This document shows, piece by piece, positions 1 through 7,900 of a stretch of DNA of 20,725 nt. Each line of letters begins with the position of its first letter. Position 1 is the first letter of the stretch. Source of the stretch: JAWPMV01 sp038527215. GTDB lineage: Bacteria > Bacteroidota > Bacteroidia > J057. Made by a program: the position numbers and the translations under genes. Where the stretch lies: the NCBI GenBank assembly GCA_038527215.1, contig JBCBGC010000146.1, positions 1 to 20,725 on the forward strand, given 5' to 3'. The notes beneath the pieces were generated by a model, which was not told where the DNA came from, did no database searches, and worked only from the letters and a program-made list of their open reading frames with translations.

Positions 1-80
1 CAACAACTTCCTGCCAAATGGTGGCGATATGCTCCGCCTAAACATGGCAGTGCCCGTTACCTCTCGACAGGAAGTTGTTG
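1..80. repeat. 13-bp inverted repeat flanking a flipped 54-bp segment
   Basis: CAACAACTTCCTG at 1-13 and its exact reverse complement CAGGAAGTTGTTG at 68-80 flank 54 bp (14-67). The minus-strand DUF4331 gene enters the right arm coding INNFL and then runs into nine unrelated residues and a stop. Read on the plus strand in the same codon phase, 2-67 encodes NNFLPNGGDMLRLNMAVPVT, which I recognise as the expected continuation of that family. The 14-67 segment therefore sits in the wrong orientation for the gene. It is either a fold-back chimera at a contig end or a real small inversion. Confidence 0.85.
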
Positions 81-1405
81 ATGAAAGGCTTGCCTGTCGC
101 TAATGGATTGCCATTTTTTCCGGTAGCCAGTTGATAAGGGGCTACGTTTGGTACGCCTGTGTGGAAGATGGGCCAGAGGTCAACGGAGCGAGGTTTGCCC
201 GCCGCTGGTAAGAGCAGGTTGCCAAAAACAGCATCATCCAGGGCCGTTCCAGCCAAGGCAGGATTTCCTTTCAGCGGGAAAAGGCCATCTTTGCCATTGC
301 CAAAATCAAAAGCCTGCAGGGAATTTCTTTGAATCCGCAGGCCAGCAAAAGCAGGCACGGCGCCGCCAAACTGGTCGTCGTCCATGTACAGCCCCAGTTC
401 TGGATTGTAGAAATACTCAAAGTGAGCCGGATTTTCATTGTAAGGGGTGCGATTATTCCATTCGTCTTTCGCAGAAATGGGAATCACCACCTCATTGGTT
501 AGGGGCATGCCCAGGCGAGATACCTGAATCCATCCACCGGTGGCCGTTTCAGTACCATCTCCATTCAGGGTAGTGATTTTGCGACGGCTGGCCGAGGCCC
601 AAACCCCAATCACAAAATCGCCATCCAGGATATTGGCGGCCTGGCTTACGTCTTTTCCATCCTTTTGTAAGGTAGCAATCGGCACTTTGAGGACGATGCT
701 GTGCACATTGTAGCAGCCCAGCCCGTCCCGCATAATATTGGTACCCTGACGAGGAGAATCTCCCAGGTCAAAAATCCCGCCCAGGTCTACAAAGAAAGGA
801 TCATCCGCAGGACCGCAATAGACTTTTTCCCCCGTATTGGCGGTGCCAATGGCAGCCAGCATGAGGCTTTCATAATCGGAAGCACCGAGTCCTACCGTAC
901 TTTCGATCGAGCGAGGACCAATGTTGGGCGGAGGTACCACCCCATTGCTCAGCACCGTGGTCCAGGTATTTCCACCATCCATGCTGCGCTCCATGGTGTA
1001 GGTGGTCTTGAGATTTTCTTTACCAAGACGGATGTTGAAGAAGGTGGAAGGGTCTTCATTTTGCTTAGAAAAAATAAAGCGATAAATGATGTCATCTCCT
1101 GGCGTGCTTACGTCATTGTCCACATGGATTTCATAAGCAATGTCTTCGCCGAAACTGTGATAGTTGGGACCACCAAAGGGGAGTTCTGCCGGAATGTAGT
1201 TGGCAATGAGGGTGATGGTTCCTGGATCATCCGGACTGCGAAACGCATAGAGGTCAGTGTTATCTGCCAAGGGATCATTGGCAATCAACGGCGCTTCCCG
1301 GTGGCTGGAAGCCTGACTCTGAGATAGCCCCAAAAGCAAGGGCAACAGCCAAAACATCCGACCCCATCTCCGTAGAAGGTTTCGTTTGATCATAAAGTGG
1401 GACAT
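38..1405 (-). CDS. DUF4331 secreted protein, C-terminus scrambled
   Basis: This is a DUF4331-family exported protein of unknown biochemical function. A basic N-terminus and hydrophobic stretch (residues 13-32 of 455) form a signal peptide cleaved near Ala32, giving a mature end SSHREAPLI that is a hallmark of the family. Further family stretches are DLYAFRSPDDP, PPPNIGPRSIE, ADDPFFVDLGG and YNVHSIVLKVP. Met5 (start at 1393) is an equally good start, placing the basic residues at the extreme N-terminus. Homology ends at Leu446; the last nine residues and the TAG at 38-40 are read from an inverted segment, so the true C-terminal part is missing. It is separated by 152 bp from the ABC gene upstream and probably has its own promoter. 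The family call is confident; the 3' end is not. Confidence 0.9.
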   Translation of the reverse strand: MSHFMIKRNLLRRWGRMFWLLPLLLGLSQSQASSHREAPLIANDPLADNTDLYAFRSPDDPGTITLIANYIPAELPFGGPNYHSFGEDIAYEIHVDNDVSTPGDDIIYRFIFSKQNEDPSTFFNIRLGKENLKTTYTMERSMDGGNTWTTVLSNGVVPPPNIGPRSIESTVGLGASDYESLMLAAIGTANTGEKVYCGPADDPFFVDLGGIFDLGDSPRQGTNIMRDGLGCYNVHSIVLKVPIATLQKDGKDVSQAANILDGDFVIGVWASASRRKITTLNGDGTETATGGWIQVSRLGMPLTNEVVIPISAKDEWNNRTPYNENPAHFEYFYNPELGLYMDDDQFGGAVPAFAGLRIQRNSLQAFDFGNGKDGLFPLKGNPALAGTALDDAVFGNLLLPAAGKPRSVDLWPIFHTGVPNVAPYQLATGKNGNPLATGKPFINNFLSRGNGHCHV

Positions 1406-1557
1406 AGTTAATAGGATTAAAATTTTGTTACGACATACCTACGTCACCACTTAAGGCTTTGGATTAAGCGTTTTTCATTTTTTTGAAATTTAGTGGAGTG
1501 CGTTAGGAAAAAAATGGCGTTTAGAAGAGCCTTCGTGCCCGGGGTTGAATAGGATGG

Positions 1558-2226
1558 CTAACTCAGAGACTGAGCGGAAAGATAGCCCCGATCTACTAAT
1601 TCTTGTTTTCCCTGGATGGGGAAGGTTTTGCCCTGGTCAAGCAGGATGATGCGATCGGAAACCTCCAGCAGATTCCGGTAGTCATGATCGGTCAGGAGGA
1701 AGCCCTTATGCTGGGTTTGGCGGGAGATATGAAAACGCACTTCCTCCTTCACCAGGGGAGCCAGGCTATGAAAGGGTTCATCCAGGAGCGTATACTGAGC
1801 TTGAGAATAAATGAGTAATAAAACTTCGATGGTGCGCAAGGTGCCGAGAGAGAGTTGCCGGGCCTTGAAGGATATATGCGGGGCAATCAGCTCACTTTGA
1901 GCCAGGTACCGGACGGCCTCTCGGGAGCAAAATAAAGTCAGTACTTCCCGAATGGTCATATGACGGGGCAAAAAGGTTTCCTGAGGTAGATAGGTCAGCC
2001 AGCGGTAGCGGTCTGCCTGGCTAAACATGTGCCGACTATCTGCCCGGATGAAGGCATTGGAAGCTTGGAGGGAACCAAAGACAATCTTTAATAAGGTGGA
2101 TTTTCCGGAGCCATTTCTGCCCATCAGGCCGACAATTTCGCCAGCCTCTACCTGCAGAAAAATATCCCGAAGGATGCGGGTTGATCCAAAGGATTTGGTT
2201 ACGCTATCAATTTCCAACCGCTTCAT
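1558..2226 (-). CDS. ABC transporter ATP-binding protein
   Basis: A 222-residue ATPase subunit of an ABC transporter, expected on the cytoplasmic face. The sequence shows Walker A GRNGSGKST (36-44), a Q-loop glutamine in LPQE (Q82), a divergent signature LSLGT (125-129) where LSGGQ is usual, Walker B TLLDEP (D149, E150) and an H-loop His181 in TDHD, so all catalytic positions are present. I chose the ATG at 2226 because it overlaps the stop of the preceding membrane gene in an ATGA and begins the ABC fold directly with KRLEIDSVTKSF; a start at 2298 would add 24 residues that merely read through that gene in another frame. No standard large permease lies nearby; the only membrane partners are the two small proteins upstream. 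The substrate cannot be told. Confidence 0.92.
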   Translation of the reverse strand: MKRLEIDSVTKSFGSTRILRDIFLQVEAGEIVGLMGRNGSGKSTLLKIVFGSLQASNAFIRADSRHMFSQADRYRWLTYLPQETFLPRHMTIREVLTLFCSREAVRYLAQSELIAPHISFKARQLSLGTLRTIEVLLLIYSQAQYTLLDEPFHSLAPLVKEEVRFHISRQTQHKGFLLTDHDYRNLLEVSDRIILLDQGKTFPIQGKQELVDRGYLSAQSLS

Positions 2227-2513
2227 AGACAAATCAATAATATTCCCACGAACAGGCTTAGTAAAAAATTCCCCAGCCAGAGGCCCAGCTTTTCCCAACC
2301 GAGATTGAAATAGAAATAGTACTCGCCGGGGTAAAGCTTTTCGTAAATGACAAACTGAGAAATGAGGGGCAGGAACAGATAGGCGTAGCCCATCACTTGT
2401 AAGGATATCTCCTCAAAACTGACCAAGCCCAACAGGCCCAGACTCAGGGCACATCCGGCAGCTGGCACAGCTAGCCGTACGTAAAACTTCCAGAACGCCT
2501 GAATTTTGTTCAT
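2223..2513 (-). CDS. small membrane protein coupled to the ABC ATPase
   Basis: A 96-residue protein with no family I recognise. About three hydrophobic segments (roughly 12-31, 39-56 and 74-95) separated by short loops, one holding the aromatic stretch GEYYFYFNLGW, indicate an inner-membrane protein. The ATG at 2513 is chosen over a TTG one codon upstream. Its TGA overlaps the ATG of the ABC ATPase by ATGA, so translation is probably coupled and the two products likely act together, perhaps as a minimal membrane partner. That role is inferred from position alone. It lies 48 bp downstream of the four-helix membrane gene on the same strand. Confidence 0.75.
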   Translation of the reverse strand: MNKIQAFWKFYVRLAVPAAGCALSLGLLGLVSFEEISLQVMGYAYLFLPLISQFVIYEKLYPGEYYFYFNLGWEKLGLWLGNFLLSLFVGILLICL

Positions 2514-2561
2514 CAACGCGGGGTTTTTCTGAAAGTGTCCCTGAATCTGGGATTAGTTGGT

Positions 2562-2936
2562 TTAGCCTTGAAATAAGGCCTTCCAGGGGATCACCCAAGG
2601 CAGGGCCAGCACCCAAACCAGGAAGAAAATGGCCATGCTTTTGGGGTAAGGTTCGGCTTGAATCAAGGCGGGAAGGGCGACCAATAGAAGCCAGCTTCCT
2701 TTGTAAATGAGTTGGAATAGAAATACCAGGCGCATGGATTCAGGAAAAAACATGCCCAGAATAGATAGGACAAATATTCCTCCCCAGAGGGCTCCGATCA
2801 GGCGAATCCCCTCGGAATAAGCGATACTGGATTCGAACACCGTTCGCTGGGCTACCTCTGGCCAAAACAGACAACTAAGGCTGATCCAACCCGCTACCAG
2901 GATGTTGGCAGCATACATGATTTTGACAAGATTCAT
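2562..2936 (-). CDS. four-helix membrane protein, unknown function
   Basis: A 124-residue integral membrane protein. Hydrophobic segments at about 5-25, 44-62, 66-88 and 100-118 give four helices with short loops. The layout resembles small DUF4345-like or DoxX-type four-helix proteins, but I cannot assign a family. The ATG at 2936 overlaps the stop of the SRPBCC gene (ATGA), pointing to translational coupling with it. No catalytic motif is visible. Confidence 0.75.
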   Translation of the reverse strand: MNLVKIMYAANILVAGWISLSCLFWPEVAQRTVFESSIAYSEGIRLIGALWGGIFVLSILGMFFPESMRLVFLFQLIYKGSWLLLVALPALIQAEPYPKSMAIFFLVWVLALPWVIPWKALFQG

Positions 2937-3421
2937 GGGGCTTCTGCTATGACTTTAATATTTTCCATTACCTGAGGCAGCATGGCTTGAAAATCCTTCC
3001 CGAGCAAGCGCGCAAAAATTCCTTTGGTGAGCCCTTGAAACCAAACCTCATGGGTGAAGAGCACCTGATCCCCCTGACGCTCCAGGCTTCTTTTGACATA
3101 CAAGCCCCCCAAGGGAAGATTGGATTTAAAGGTGTAGGATTTTCCTGGTTCAAATTCAGTAACGGTAAATTTTACTTTTCTGTTTTCCAGAGAGCGAAGG
3201 GTTCCTTTGGCCCCTATTTGCCAGGGATCATGGAGACTGGCTTTCTGCAAGCCCTTGTCCCATTGGTGCCATTCATCTACCTCGGTCCATATCTGCCAGA
3301 TGGTCTCGGCGGAAGCCTTGGTGCTTAATTGATGGCTAAAGCGGGTACTCTTTTGTTTCGGAGATTGGGCCTGGACACTCATCATGAGCATCAGTGGGGC
3401 CAGCAAACATACATAATGCAT
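2933..3421 (-). CDS. SRPBCC-fold protein, exported
   Basis: A 162-residue protein of the SRPBCC/polyketide cyclase-like helix-grip fold, a family that binds hydrophobic ligands. The first about 19 residues are hydrophobic and end in SVQA-Q, a plausible signal peptidase I site, so the product may be periplasmic, which is less common for this fold. The fold is suggested by the opening STKASAETIWQIWTEVDEW, the GAKGTLRS turn, VTEFEPGKSYTF and a C-terminal amphipathic helix (LLGKDFQAMLPQVMENIKVIAE). It overlaps the following membrane gene by ATGA and lies 56 bp downstream of the Crp-type regulator on the same strand, so the regulator may control it. The ligand is unknown. Confidence 0.82.
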   Translation of the reverse strand: MHYVCLLAPLMLMMSVQAQSPKQKSTRFSHQLSTKASAETIWQIWTEVDEWHQWDKGLQKASLHDPWQIGAKGTLRSLENRKVKFTVTEFEPGKSYTFKSNLPLGGLYVKRSLERQGDQVLFTHEVWFQGLTKGIFARLLGKDFQAMLPQVMENIKVIAEAP

Positions 3422-3477
3422 AATTAGATTTTTGACTCAAAAGAAGGGCTTATTTGAGCCAATCCACTGCACCCAGG

Positions 3478-4056
3478 TTAAGTTCGGTCCGCCTCCATGA
3501 TGCGCTTGCGGATTCTACTGAGAGATTGGGGGGCAATGCCCAGATAGGAAGCCAGATACTTCAAAGGAACTTTTTCCAGATAGGTATGGCCTTCAGTCAC
3601 CCAATGATGATATCGCTCCTCTGGCCCCAGGTTCTGCAACTCATCCAAAATTTGCTCCGTAAAAAACTGCACTTCTTGAATCAGCTTCCGGATAAAGGTG
3701 GACCAGGAAGGGAGCTGGAGCAACTGATCGGCTTCTGCTTTGGTAACCTTCCAGACTACGCTATCCTCCAAGGCCTGTATACTTTCTAAACAGGGGATTT
3801 CCAGGTTATACGACCGCTGGGCGGTAAAAATGTAAGGAGCCTGGGTAAAAAAGCGGGTGATGTCATCCCCATCCTGCCAGGTAAAATACCGCAGGAAGCC
3901 TTTCTCCAAAAAGTACAAATGTCTGCACACTTGCCCGGCTTCCAGGATGAGAGAACCCTTTTGAATTTCCTCTTGGGAAAATGCTTTTTGGATCTGCTGC
4001 CAATCGGAGGCTGGTATCGGGGTATATGACTGAATATAAGCTTTGAGTGCGTCCAC
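3478..4056 (-). CDS. Crp/Fnr family transcriptional regulator
   Basis: A 192-residue Crp/Fnr-type regulator with an N-terminal cyclic-nucleotide-binding-like beta-barrel (about 20-125, including KGSLILEAGQVCRHLYFLEKG) and a C-terminal winged helix-turn-helix (about 160-187, VPLKYLASYLGIAPQSLSRIRKR). The IAPQSLSRIRK recognition helix is typical of the many Bacteroidota Crp-like proteins whose ligand is not cAMP or is unknown. The start is GTG at 4054-4056, preceded five bases away in the mRNA by GGAAGG, one of the few good ribosome-binding sites in the window. No in-frame ATG lies just upstream. It heads the five-gene run down to the ABC ATPase and may regulate it. No iron-sulfur cysteine motif is seen. 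Confidence 0.92.
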   Translation of the reverse strand: MDALKAYIQSYTPIPASDWQQIQKAFSQEEIQKGSLILEAGQVCRHLYFLEKGFLRYFTWQDGDDITRFFTQAPYIFTAQRSYNLEIPCLESIQALEDSVVWKVTKAEADQLLQLPSWSTFIRKLIQEVQFFTEQILDELQNLGPEERYHHWVTEGHTYLEKVPLKYLASYLGIAPQSLSRIRKRIMEADRT

Positions 4057-4133
4057 AACCTTCCAACCTAAGGGGGAGAGAAAGGTTTTAGATATAGGTA
4101 TTCCCCTATGCAGGCCTCAGGCTTCCTAAAAAG

Positions 4134-5489
4134 TTAAGAGGGCAGACTGGGAAATGCCGTGGATATTTCCTCAAGTGGTTGTTCCGAAGGCAAAGCGCCT
4201 GTCCCGGAATGGGGTAGTTTAACCAAAAAAGTGCTGCCTTCTCCAGGGACGGAGTAGACGGTGATGGATCCCTGGTAATACTCCACAATCTTTTTACAAA
4301 GGCCCAGGCCAATCCCTGTGCCTTCATATTCATAGCGAGAGTGCAGGCGTCTAAAGTATTCAAAGATTTTTTGATGGTAAGCGGCTTCTATGCCAATGCC
4401 ATTGTCCTGGAAGTAAATCCACCATTCATTTTCCTTTTCCTCTCCCCAAATTTTCAGAACAGGTGGCGTACTCTTATTGTATTTGATCCCATTTTGAATG
4501 AGGTTTTGAAAGAGCAGACAAAATTTAGCCTCATTGCATTCATAGACCGGAAGGTCATGACATATAATCTGAGCGTCAGCATTTTTTATGTCCTCTGCTA
4601 AGGCGTAAAGGACTTTAGCCACAATTTCATTTAGGTCAATCTTCGCTTTCCTTTCGTCCATCTGACTGTTGATCTGGGAAAATTCCAGGATATCCTTGAT
4701 CAGATAGGTCATCTGTTTGGCATTGGACTGAATGAAGGTCAGGTAGTCCTTTAAAGATTCGTGATTGCCTTCGTCCAGTTCCTTTTCTAATAAGCCGGCA
4801 AAACTGGCAATATTGCGGAGGGGTGATTTCAGGTCATGAGAAGCGATATAGGCAAAGCGTTCCAATTCGTCATTTTTTTCCGCTAACTGTCGATTATTTT
4901 CCTGCAGCAACCGATTGTAATTCCGGTTTTCTTTCAGCATCCAATTGGTAAGAATCAGGGCGGCTGTCATGGCAAAGGAAAAATACATATAGGGAGCTGA
5001 GTCTACCATGCCGATAGGGTAGGGCGCTCCGAAATACGAAAGATAGATCGCCACTGCAGTATAGGCGGAAGCGATGAGCACACACATGGCGATGGCGTAT
5101 TTTCTTGGGAAAAAATAGCTACTCACCAGCATTTGCAGCAGGTAAATACTTTCCAGCCGAATCTCAAATCCCCGCATGAGAAAAAGGACAGATTCCAGAA
5201 ACAGTGGCACCAGAACCACAACTGACCTGGCTGCCAGGTACTGTTTTCGGTAATTGAGATATAGCGGTATCGACAGGATGATCAGCCAGCCAATGGCAAT
5301 GCCATGCTCCACCAGATCATTGGGCCCAAAGAAATTATAGGCCAGCTGAATCAGGGTAGGCGGCAGCGCTATGACAATAAATAAGTTGCAGAGCTGCGTC
5401 CTGAGTTTTTCTTTGAAAGGCATATCATCCGTCACCCCCAGATAAGTAATCTGGTGAAAGATGTTTTTTAGAATCTGGGTACCTTTCAT
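4134..5489 (-). CDS. membrane sensor histidine kinase, orphan
   Basis: A 451-residue sensor kinase. Residues about 33-184 contain roughly six membrane helices and no recognisable extracellular sensor domain. A short coiled coil (about 186-212) leads to the H-box FAYIASHDLKSPLRN with the phosphoacceptor His218. The ATPase domain has the N-box (QNLIQNGIKYN, N329/N333), G1 box DNGIG (362-366), the F-box region FEYFRRLHSRYEYEG and G2 box GTGIGLGL (390-397). All catalytic motifs are intact. The FAYIASHDLKSPL and RRLHSRYEYEGTGIGL wording is of the phytochrome-like HisKA type frequent in Bacteroidota. No response regulator is encoded within the window, so its partner is elsewhere. It lies 77 bp upstream of the Crp gene on the same strand; co-transcription is possible but not shown. 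Confidence 0.93.
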   Translation of the reverse strand: MKGTQILKNIFHQITYLGVTDDMPFKEKLRTQLCNLFIVIALPPTLIQLAYNFFGPNDLVEHGIAIGWLIILSIPLYLNYRKQYLAARSVVVLVPLFLESVLFLMRGFEIRLESIYLLQMLVSSYFFPRKYAIAMCVLIASAYTAVAIYLSYFGAPYPIGMVDSAPYMYFSFAMTAALILTNWMLKENRNYNRLLQENNRQLAEKNDELERFAYIASHDLKSPLRNIASFAGLLEKELDEGNHESLKDYLTFIQSNAKQMTYLIKDILEFSQINSQMDERKAKIDLNEIVAKVLYALAEDIKNADAQIICHDLPVYECNEAKFCLLFQNLIQNGIKYNKSTPPVLKIWGEEKENEWWIYFQDNGIGIEAAYHQKIFEYFRRLHSRYEYEGTGIGLGLCKKIVEYYQGSITVYSVPGEGSTFLVKLPHSGTGALPSEQPLEEISTAFPSLPS

Positions 5490-5597
5490 GTTGGGAAAAT
5501 ACTATACAGCTGCACGCCTAAATTCAAGCAATAATTATTCCAAGCAGTAGAATACCCTCGGTACTGTTCTAAATGTTCCAGGTGGAGGGAATCGAGC

Positions 5598-6296
5598 CTA
5601 AAAAGTGTGGTGCAGGCTAAGCTGTACCTGCCTTTTTACCCAGTTATCTGTAGCTTGAATCATCAACCCTAATTGGGTACGCAGGCCGGGGATAATGCTG
5701 TATCCCAGCGCCCCATAGGTACGGTTTCGATCAAATATTTCTACGGTGTTCCCATTGCCAATATCTCTTTGACCATTGATAAAGAGCTCGTTATATAAGG
5801 CTAAATAAATCGCTCCTGGAGAAAGATCGGTTTGGTTAAAGGGTACGTTCAAAAATAGATTGTATCGATAGCGGGTACGGGTGTCCTGATTTTCCACCCA
5901 TCGCTGCTCGTAGCGGAAGCGGTGTGTCAGGTAAAAGCGGTCTCCGATCTTTTGAGGAATGAGCGCTTCCTGATATATCCGGCTTTCCTGGGTGGTAGCG
6001 GTCCCTTCACCAAACTCTCCGGTAGCTACAAATCCGTACCCCAAGGTGAATTTTACCTGTTTGTGGGCCGGTTGGTAGGTCACCCCACCTCGGAGGAGGA
6101 GTTGTTCCAGGTCTCCCCCTAGATTCCAATTTCTAAATTGTGCATCGCCTTGTAGCCCCCATCCGCTGTCTTTGAAGTTGGTATTCCAGAAGTACATATA
6201 CCAGGCCCCCATCTGATCTTCGTCAATTTGTGCTTGAAGAGGAGCTGATGAAAAAACGATGCCCGATAAGCATAAAAGGATAATGGTGTTCCGCAT
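5598..6296 (-). CDS. DUF2490 outer-membrane beta-barrel protein
   Basis: A 232-residue exported protein with a signal peptide (about 1-22, ending PLQA-Q). The rest is a series of alternating polar/aromatic strands, for example YMYFWNTNF, VKFTLGYGFVATG, FYLTHRFRYEQRWVE and RYRYNLFLNVPFN, ending in VQLSLHHTF. The terminal phenylalanine is the usual C-terminal signal of outer-membrane barrels. The RFRYEQRW and LYNELFIN stretches match my recollection of DUF2490. Function is unknown. It is divergent from the FKBP-like gene across 223 bp, and its 3' end is 108 bp from the start of the kinase gene on the same strand. Confidence 0.88.
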   Translation of the reverse strand: MRNTIILLCLSGIVFSSAPLQAQIDEDQMGAWYMYFWNTNFKDSGWGLQGDAQFRNWNLGGDLEQLLLRGGVTYQPAHKQVKFTLGYGFVATGEFGEGTATTQESRIYQEALIPQKIGDRFYLTHRFRYEQRWVENQDTRTRYRYNLFLNVPFNQTDLSPGAIYLALYNELFINGQRDIGNGNTVEIFDRNRTYGALGYSIIPGLRTQLGLMIQATDNWVKRQVQLSLHHTF

Positions 6297-6519
6297 GAAT
6301 CTTTTGTCTCAATTAACAGGCGGGAAATAAAATGGTTTGAATTGGATTTCACAACTTCTCGGCGAAAAAGCCAGCTTTAGCCTGGTAAAACTCCTGGCCT
6401 GGATCAGAAGCCAGAGGCTGAGGACCCTACGAGAAATCTTTGCAACTTTTTCCTCTCCCGGCACTTGGGATTTTCCTGCATAAAGTCTATCTACTCGCCA
6501 GTTAGCAACCCACCTGATT

Positions 6520-6987
6520 ATGCAGCAATATTCGCCTTCTATTCTTTCCTGGGGACTGATCCTATGCTTTACCCTCGGCCTAGTGGCCTGTCAGGAAAGC
6601 ACGCAGCCTGCTTCAATGGATCCTCCTGCGGCCCCAGCCTTTCAAAGCACCGCCACTGGTCTGCAATTCCGACAGCTCAGAGCCGGAACCGGGCCCCAGG
6701 CGAGCGCCGGCCAGGAAGCCCTGATCCATGAAACCACCCGCCTAAAGGATGGCACTATGGTAACGGACACCTGGTCCATGAATTTCCCGATTCGGTTTTT
6801 ACTGGGAGGAAATCAGGTCATTGATGGGATGGACCAAGCCGTACAGGCTATGCGGGTAGGGGAGTGGCAGGAGTTGATTGTGCCGCCTTCCCTGTCTCGA
6901 AGGACTACTTATCCTGACGCCTTTGGACCGGAGGACACGCTTTACTATGAAGTGGTTTTGTTGCAGCTCTCTGATCCCACTAACTAA
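6520..6987 (+). CDS. FKBP-like peptidyl-prolyl isomerase lipoprotein, degenerate active site
   Basis: A 155-residue lipoprotein: hydrophobic N-terminus and lipobox LVAC (21-24), so Cys24 is likely lipidated. After a proline-rich linker comes an FKBP fold at about 46-151 (GLQFRQLRAGTGPQASAGQ, LKDGTMV, FLLGGNQVIDGMDQAVQAMRVGE, LIVPPSL, LYYEVVLLQL). The gene overlaps or touches no neighbour; DUF2911 follows 31 bp later, so both may be co-transcribed. Several positions that line the FKBP pocket are changed: the usual VHYTG is IHETT, the FDSS region is VTDTW, the tryptophan of GWDE is Met, and the PPxLGYG turn is PPSLSRR. The fold is confident; isomerase activity is doubtful. A role in envelope protein folding is only a family-based guess. 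Confidence 0.85.
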   Translation: MQQYSPSILSWGLILCFTLGLVACQESTQPASMDPPAAPAFQSTATGLQFRQLRAGTGPQASAGQEALIHETTRLKDGTMVTDTWSMNFPIRFLLGGNQVIDGMDQAVQAMRVGEWQELIVPPSLSRRTTYPDAFGPEDTLYYEVVLLQLSDPTN

Positions 6988-7018
6988 GCACCTCATTCTG
7001 GAATAAAAAGAAAAAGAA

Positions 7019-7885
7019 ATGAATCAACGACTGATTATCCTTTGGGCATTCCTGCTGCTGATGGTTCCGGTTCATGCGCAGTTTGAATGGCCCTCTCTGA
7101 GTCCTAAGACCACCCTTACCCATATCATCGGCTTTACAGAGGTGAGCATTAGCTATGAGCGTCCCGCCGCCAGAGGCAGAAAAATATTTGGGGGCCTGGT
7201 GCCCTGGAACAAAGTATGGCGGACCGGAGCGGGATACTGCACCAAGATGTCCTTTTCCCAGCCGATCATCCTGGGAGGTCAGAAAGTAGAAGCCGGTACC
7301 TATTCCCTGTTTACCATTCCCAATCCTGATCATTGGGTCGTTATCCTCAATGCGGATACCCAACTGTATGGGGCTTATGATTACGAGGCTGCTAAAGATG
7401 TGGTAAGGTTCTCCGTCATCCCGCGGCCAGCGCCTCACTTTTACGAAAGCCTGAGCTTTGACATAGATTTTGTTCCCAATAACGCTGAGATCTATCTCTC
7501 CTGGTGCGATATACAGCTCTCTTTTTCGCTCGAAACCATGACCGACCAAAAGGTCATGCAATATATCGACGAACAATTGCTCACCGGTTTGGTAACCGAG
7601 CCTGATGATTATGCCATGGCGGCTGATTACCTGGTTTTTCAGCAGGGAGATATGAAAAAAGCCCTGCGCTTGGCTGATTTGGGGATTGAGCGAGGCGGAG
7701 GGGGATTTCCTTATCGGGTAAAGGTTGACATCTTAGCTGATTTGGGAAGAATACCAGAAGCTATCCGTACGGCTGAAAAAGCCCTTTCCTTAGTGCCAAC
7801 ATATCAGAACCGTAGCGAAGAGCAGAAGGAGGGAGAAGTCGAGAGTTGGGAGAAATATTTGAAAGAGTTAAGACAGAAAAAATAA
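7019..7885 (+). CDS. DUF2911 exported protein
   Basis: A 288-residue secreted or periplasmic protein. The signal peptide covers 1-20 (cut after PVHA). A DUF2911 domain follows at about 25-168, recognised by the SPKTTLTHIIGFTEVSISYE opening, RPAARGRKIFGGLVPWNKVW, RTGAGYCTKMSF and AGTYSLFTIP. The remaining residues, about 175-285, are helical and look like two TPR-type helix pairs (AMAADYLVFQQGDMKKALRLA and KVDILADLGRIPEAIRTAEKAL). Such DUF2911 plus TPR layouts are common in Bacteroidota; biochemical function is unknown. It lies 31 bp downstream of the FKBP-like gene and converges on the CHAT gene with a 15-bp gap. Confidence 0.92.
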   Translation: MNQRLIILWAFLLLMVPVHAQFEWPSLSPKTTLTHIIGFTEVSISYERPAARGRKIFGGLVPWNKVWRTGAGYCTKMSFSQPIILGGQKVEAGTYSLFTIPNPDHWVVILNADTQLYGAYDYEAAKDVVRFSVIPRPAPHFYESLSFDIDFVPNNAEIYLSWCDIQLSFSLETMTDQKVMQYIDEQLLTGLVTEPDDYAMAADYLVFQQGDMKKALRLADLGIERGGGGFPYRVKVDILADLGRIPEAIRTAEKALSLVPTYQNRSEEQKEGEVESWEKYLKELRQKK

Positions 7886-7900
7886 AGACTCTCCTTGCAG

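Noticed and set aside
1..80. Site-specific invertible DNA switch
   Set aside because: As the leading explanation: 13-bp arms with a 54-bp segment and no recombinase gene nearby fit a contig-end fold-back better. Kept only as an alternative in the finding.
148..1327. Plus-strand open frames opposite the DUF4331 gene
   Set aside because: Their products have no fold-like pattern, and the minus strand encodes a clear DUF4331 protein.
2227..2298. Longer start for the ABC ATPase
   Set aside because: The extra 24 residues overlap the small membrane gene and the ATGA junction marks the true start.
4081..4133. Terminator hairpin between the kinase and the Crp gene
   Set aside because: Only weak five-base arms (ATAGG/CCTAT) are visible and no U-tract follows on the relevant strand.
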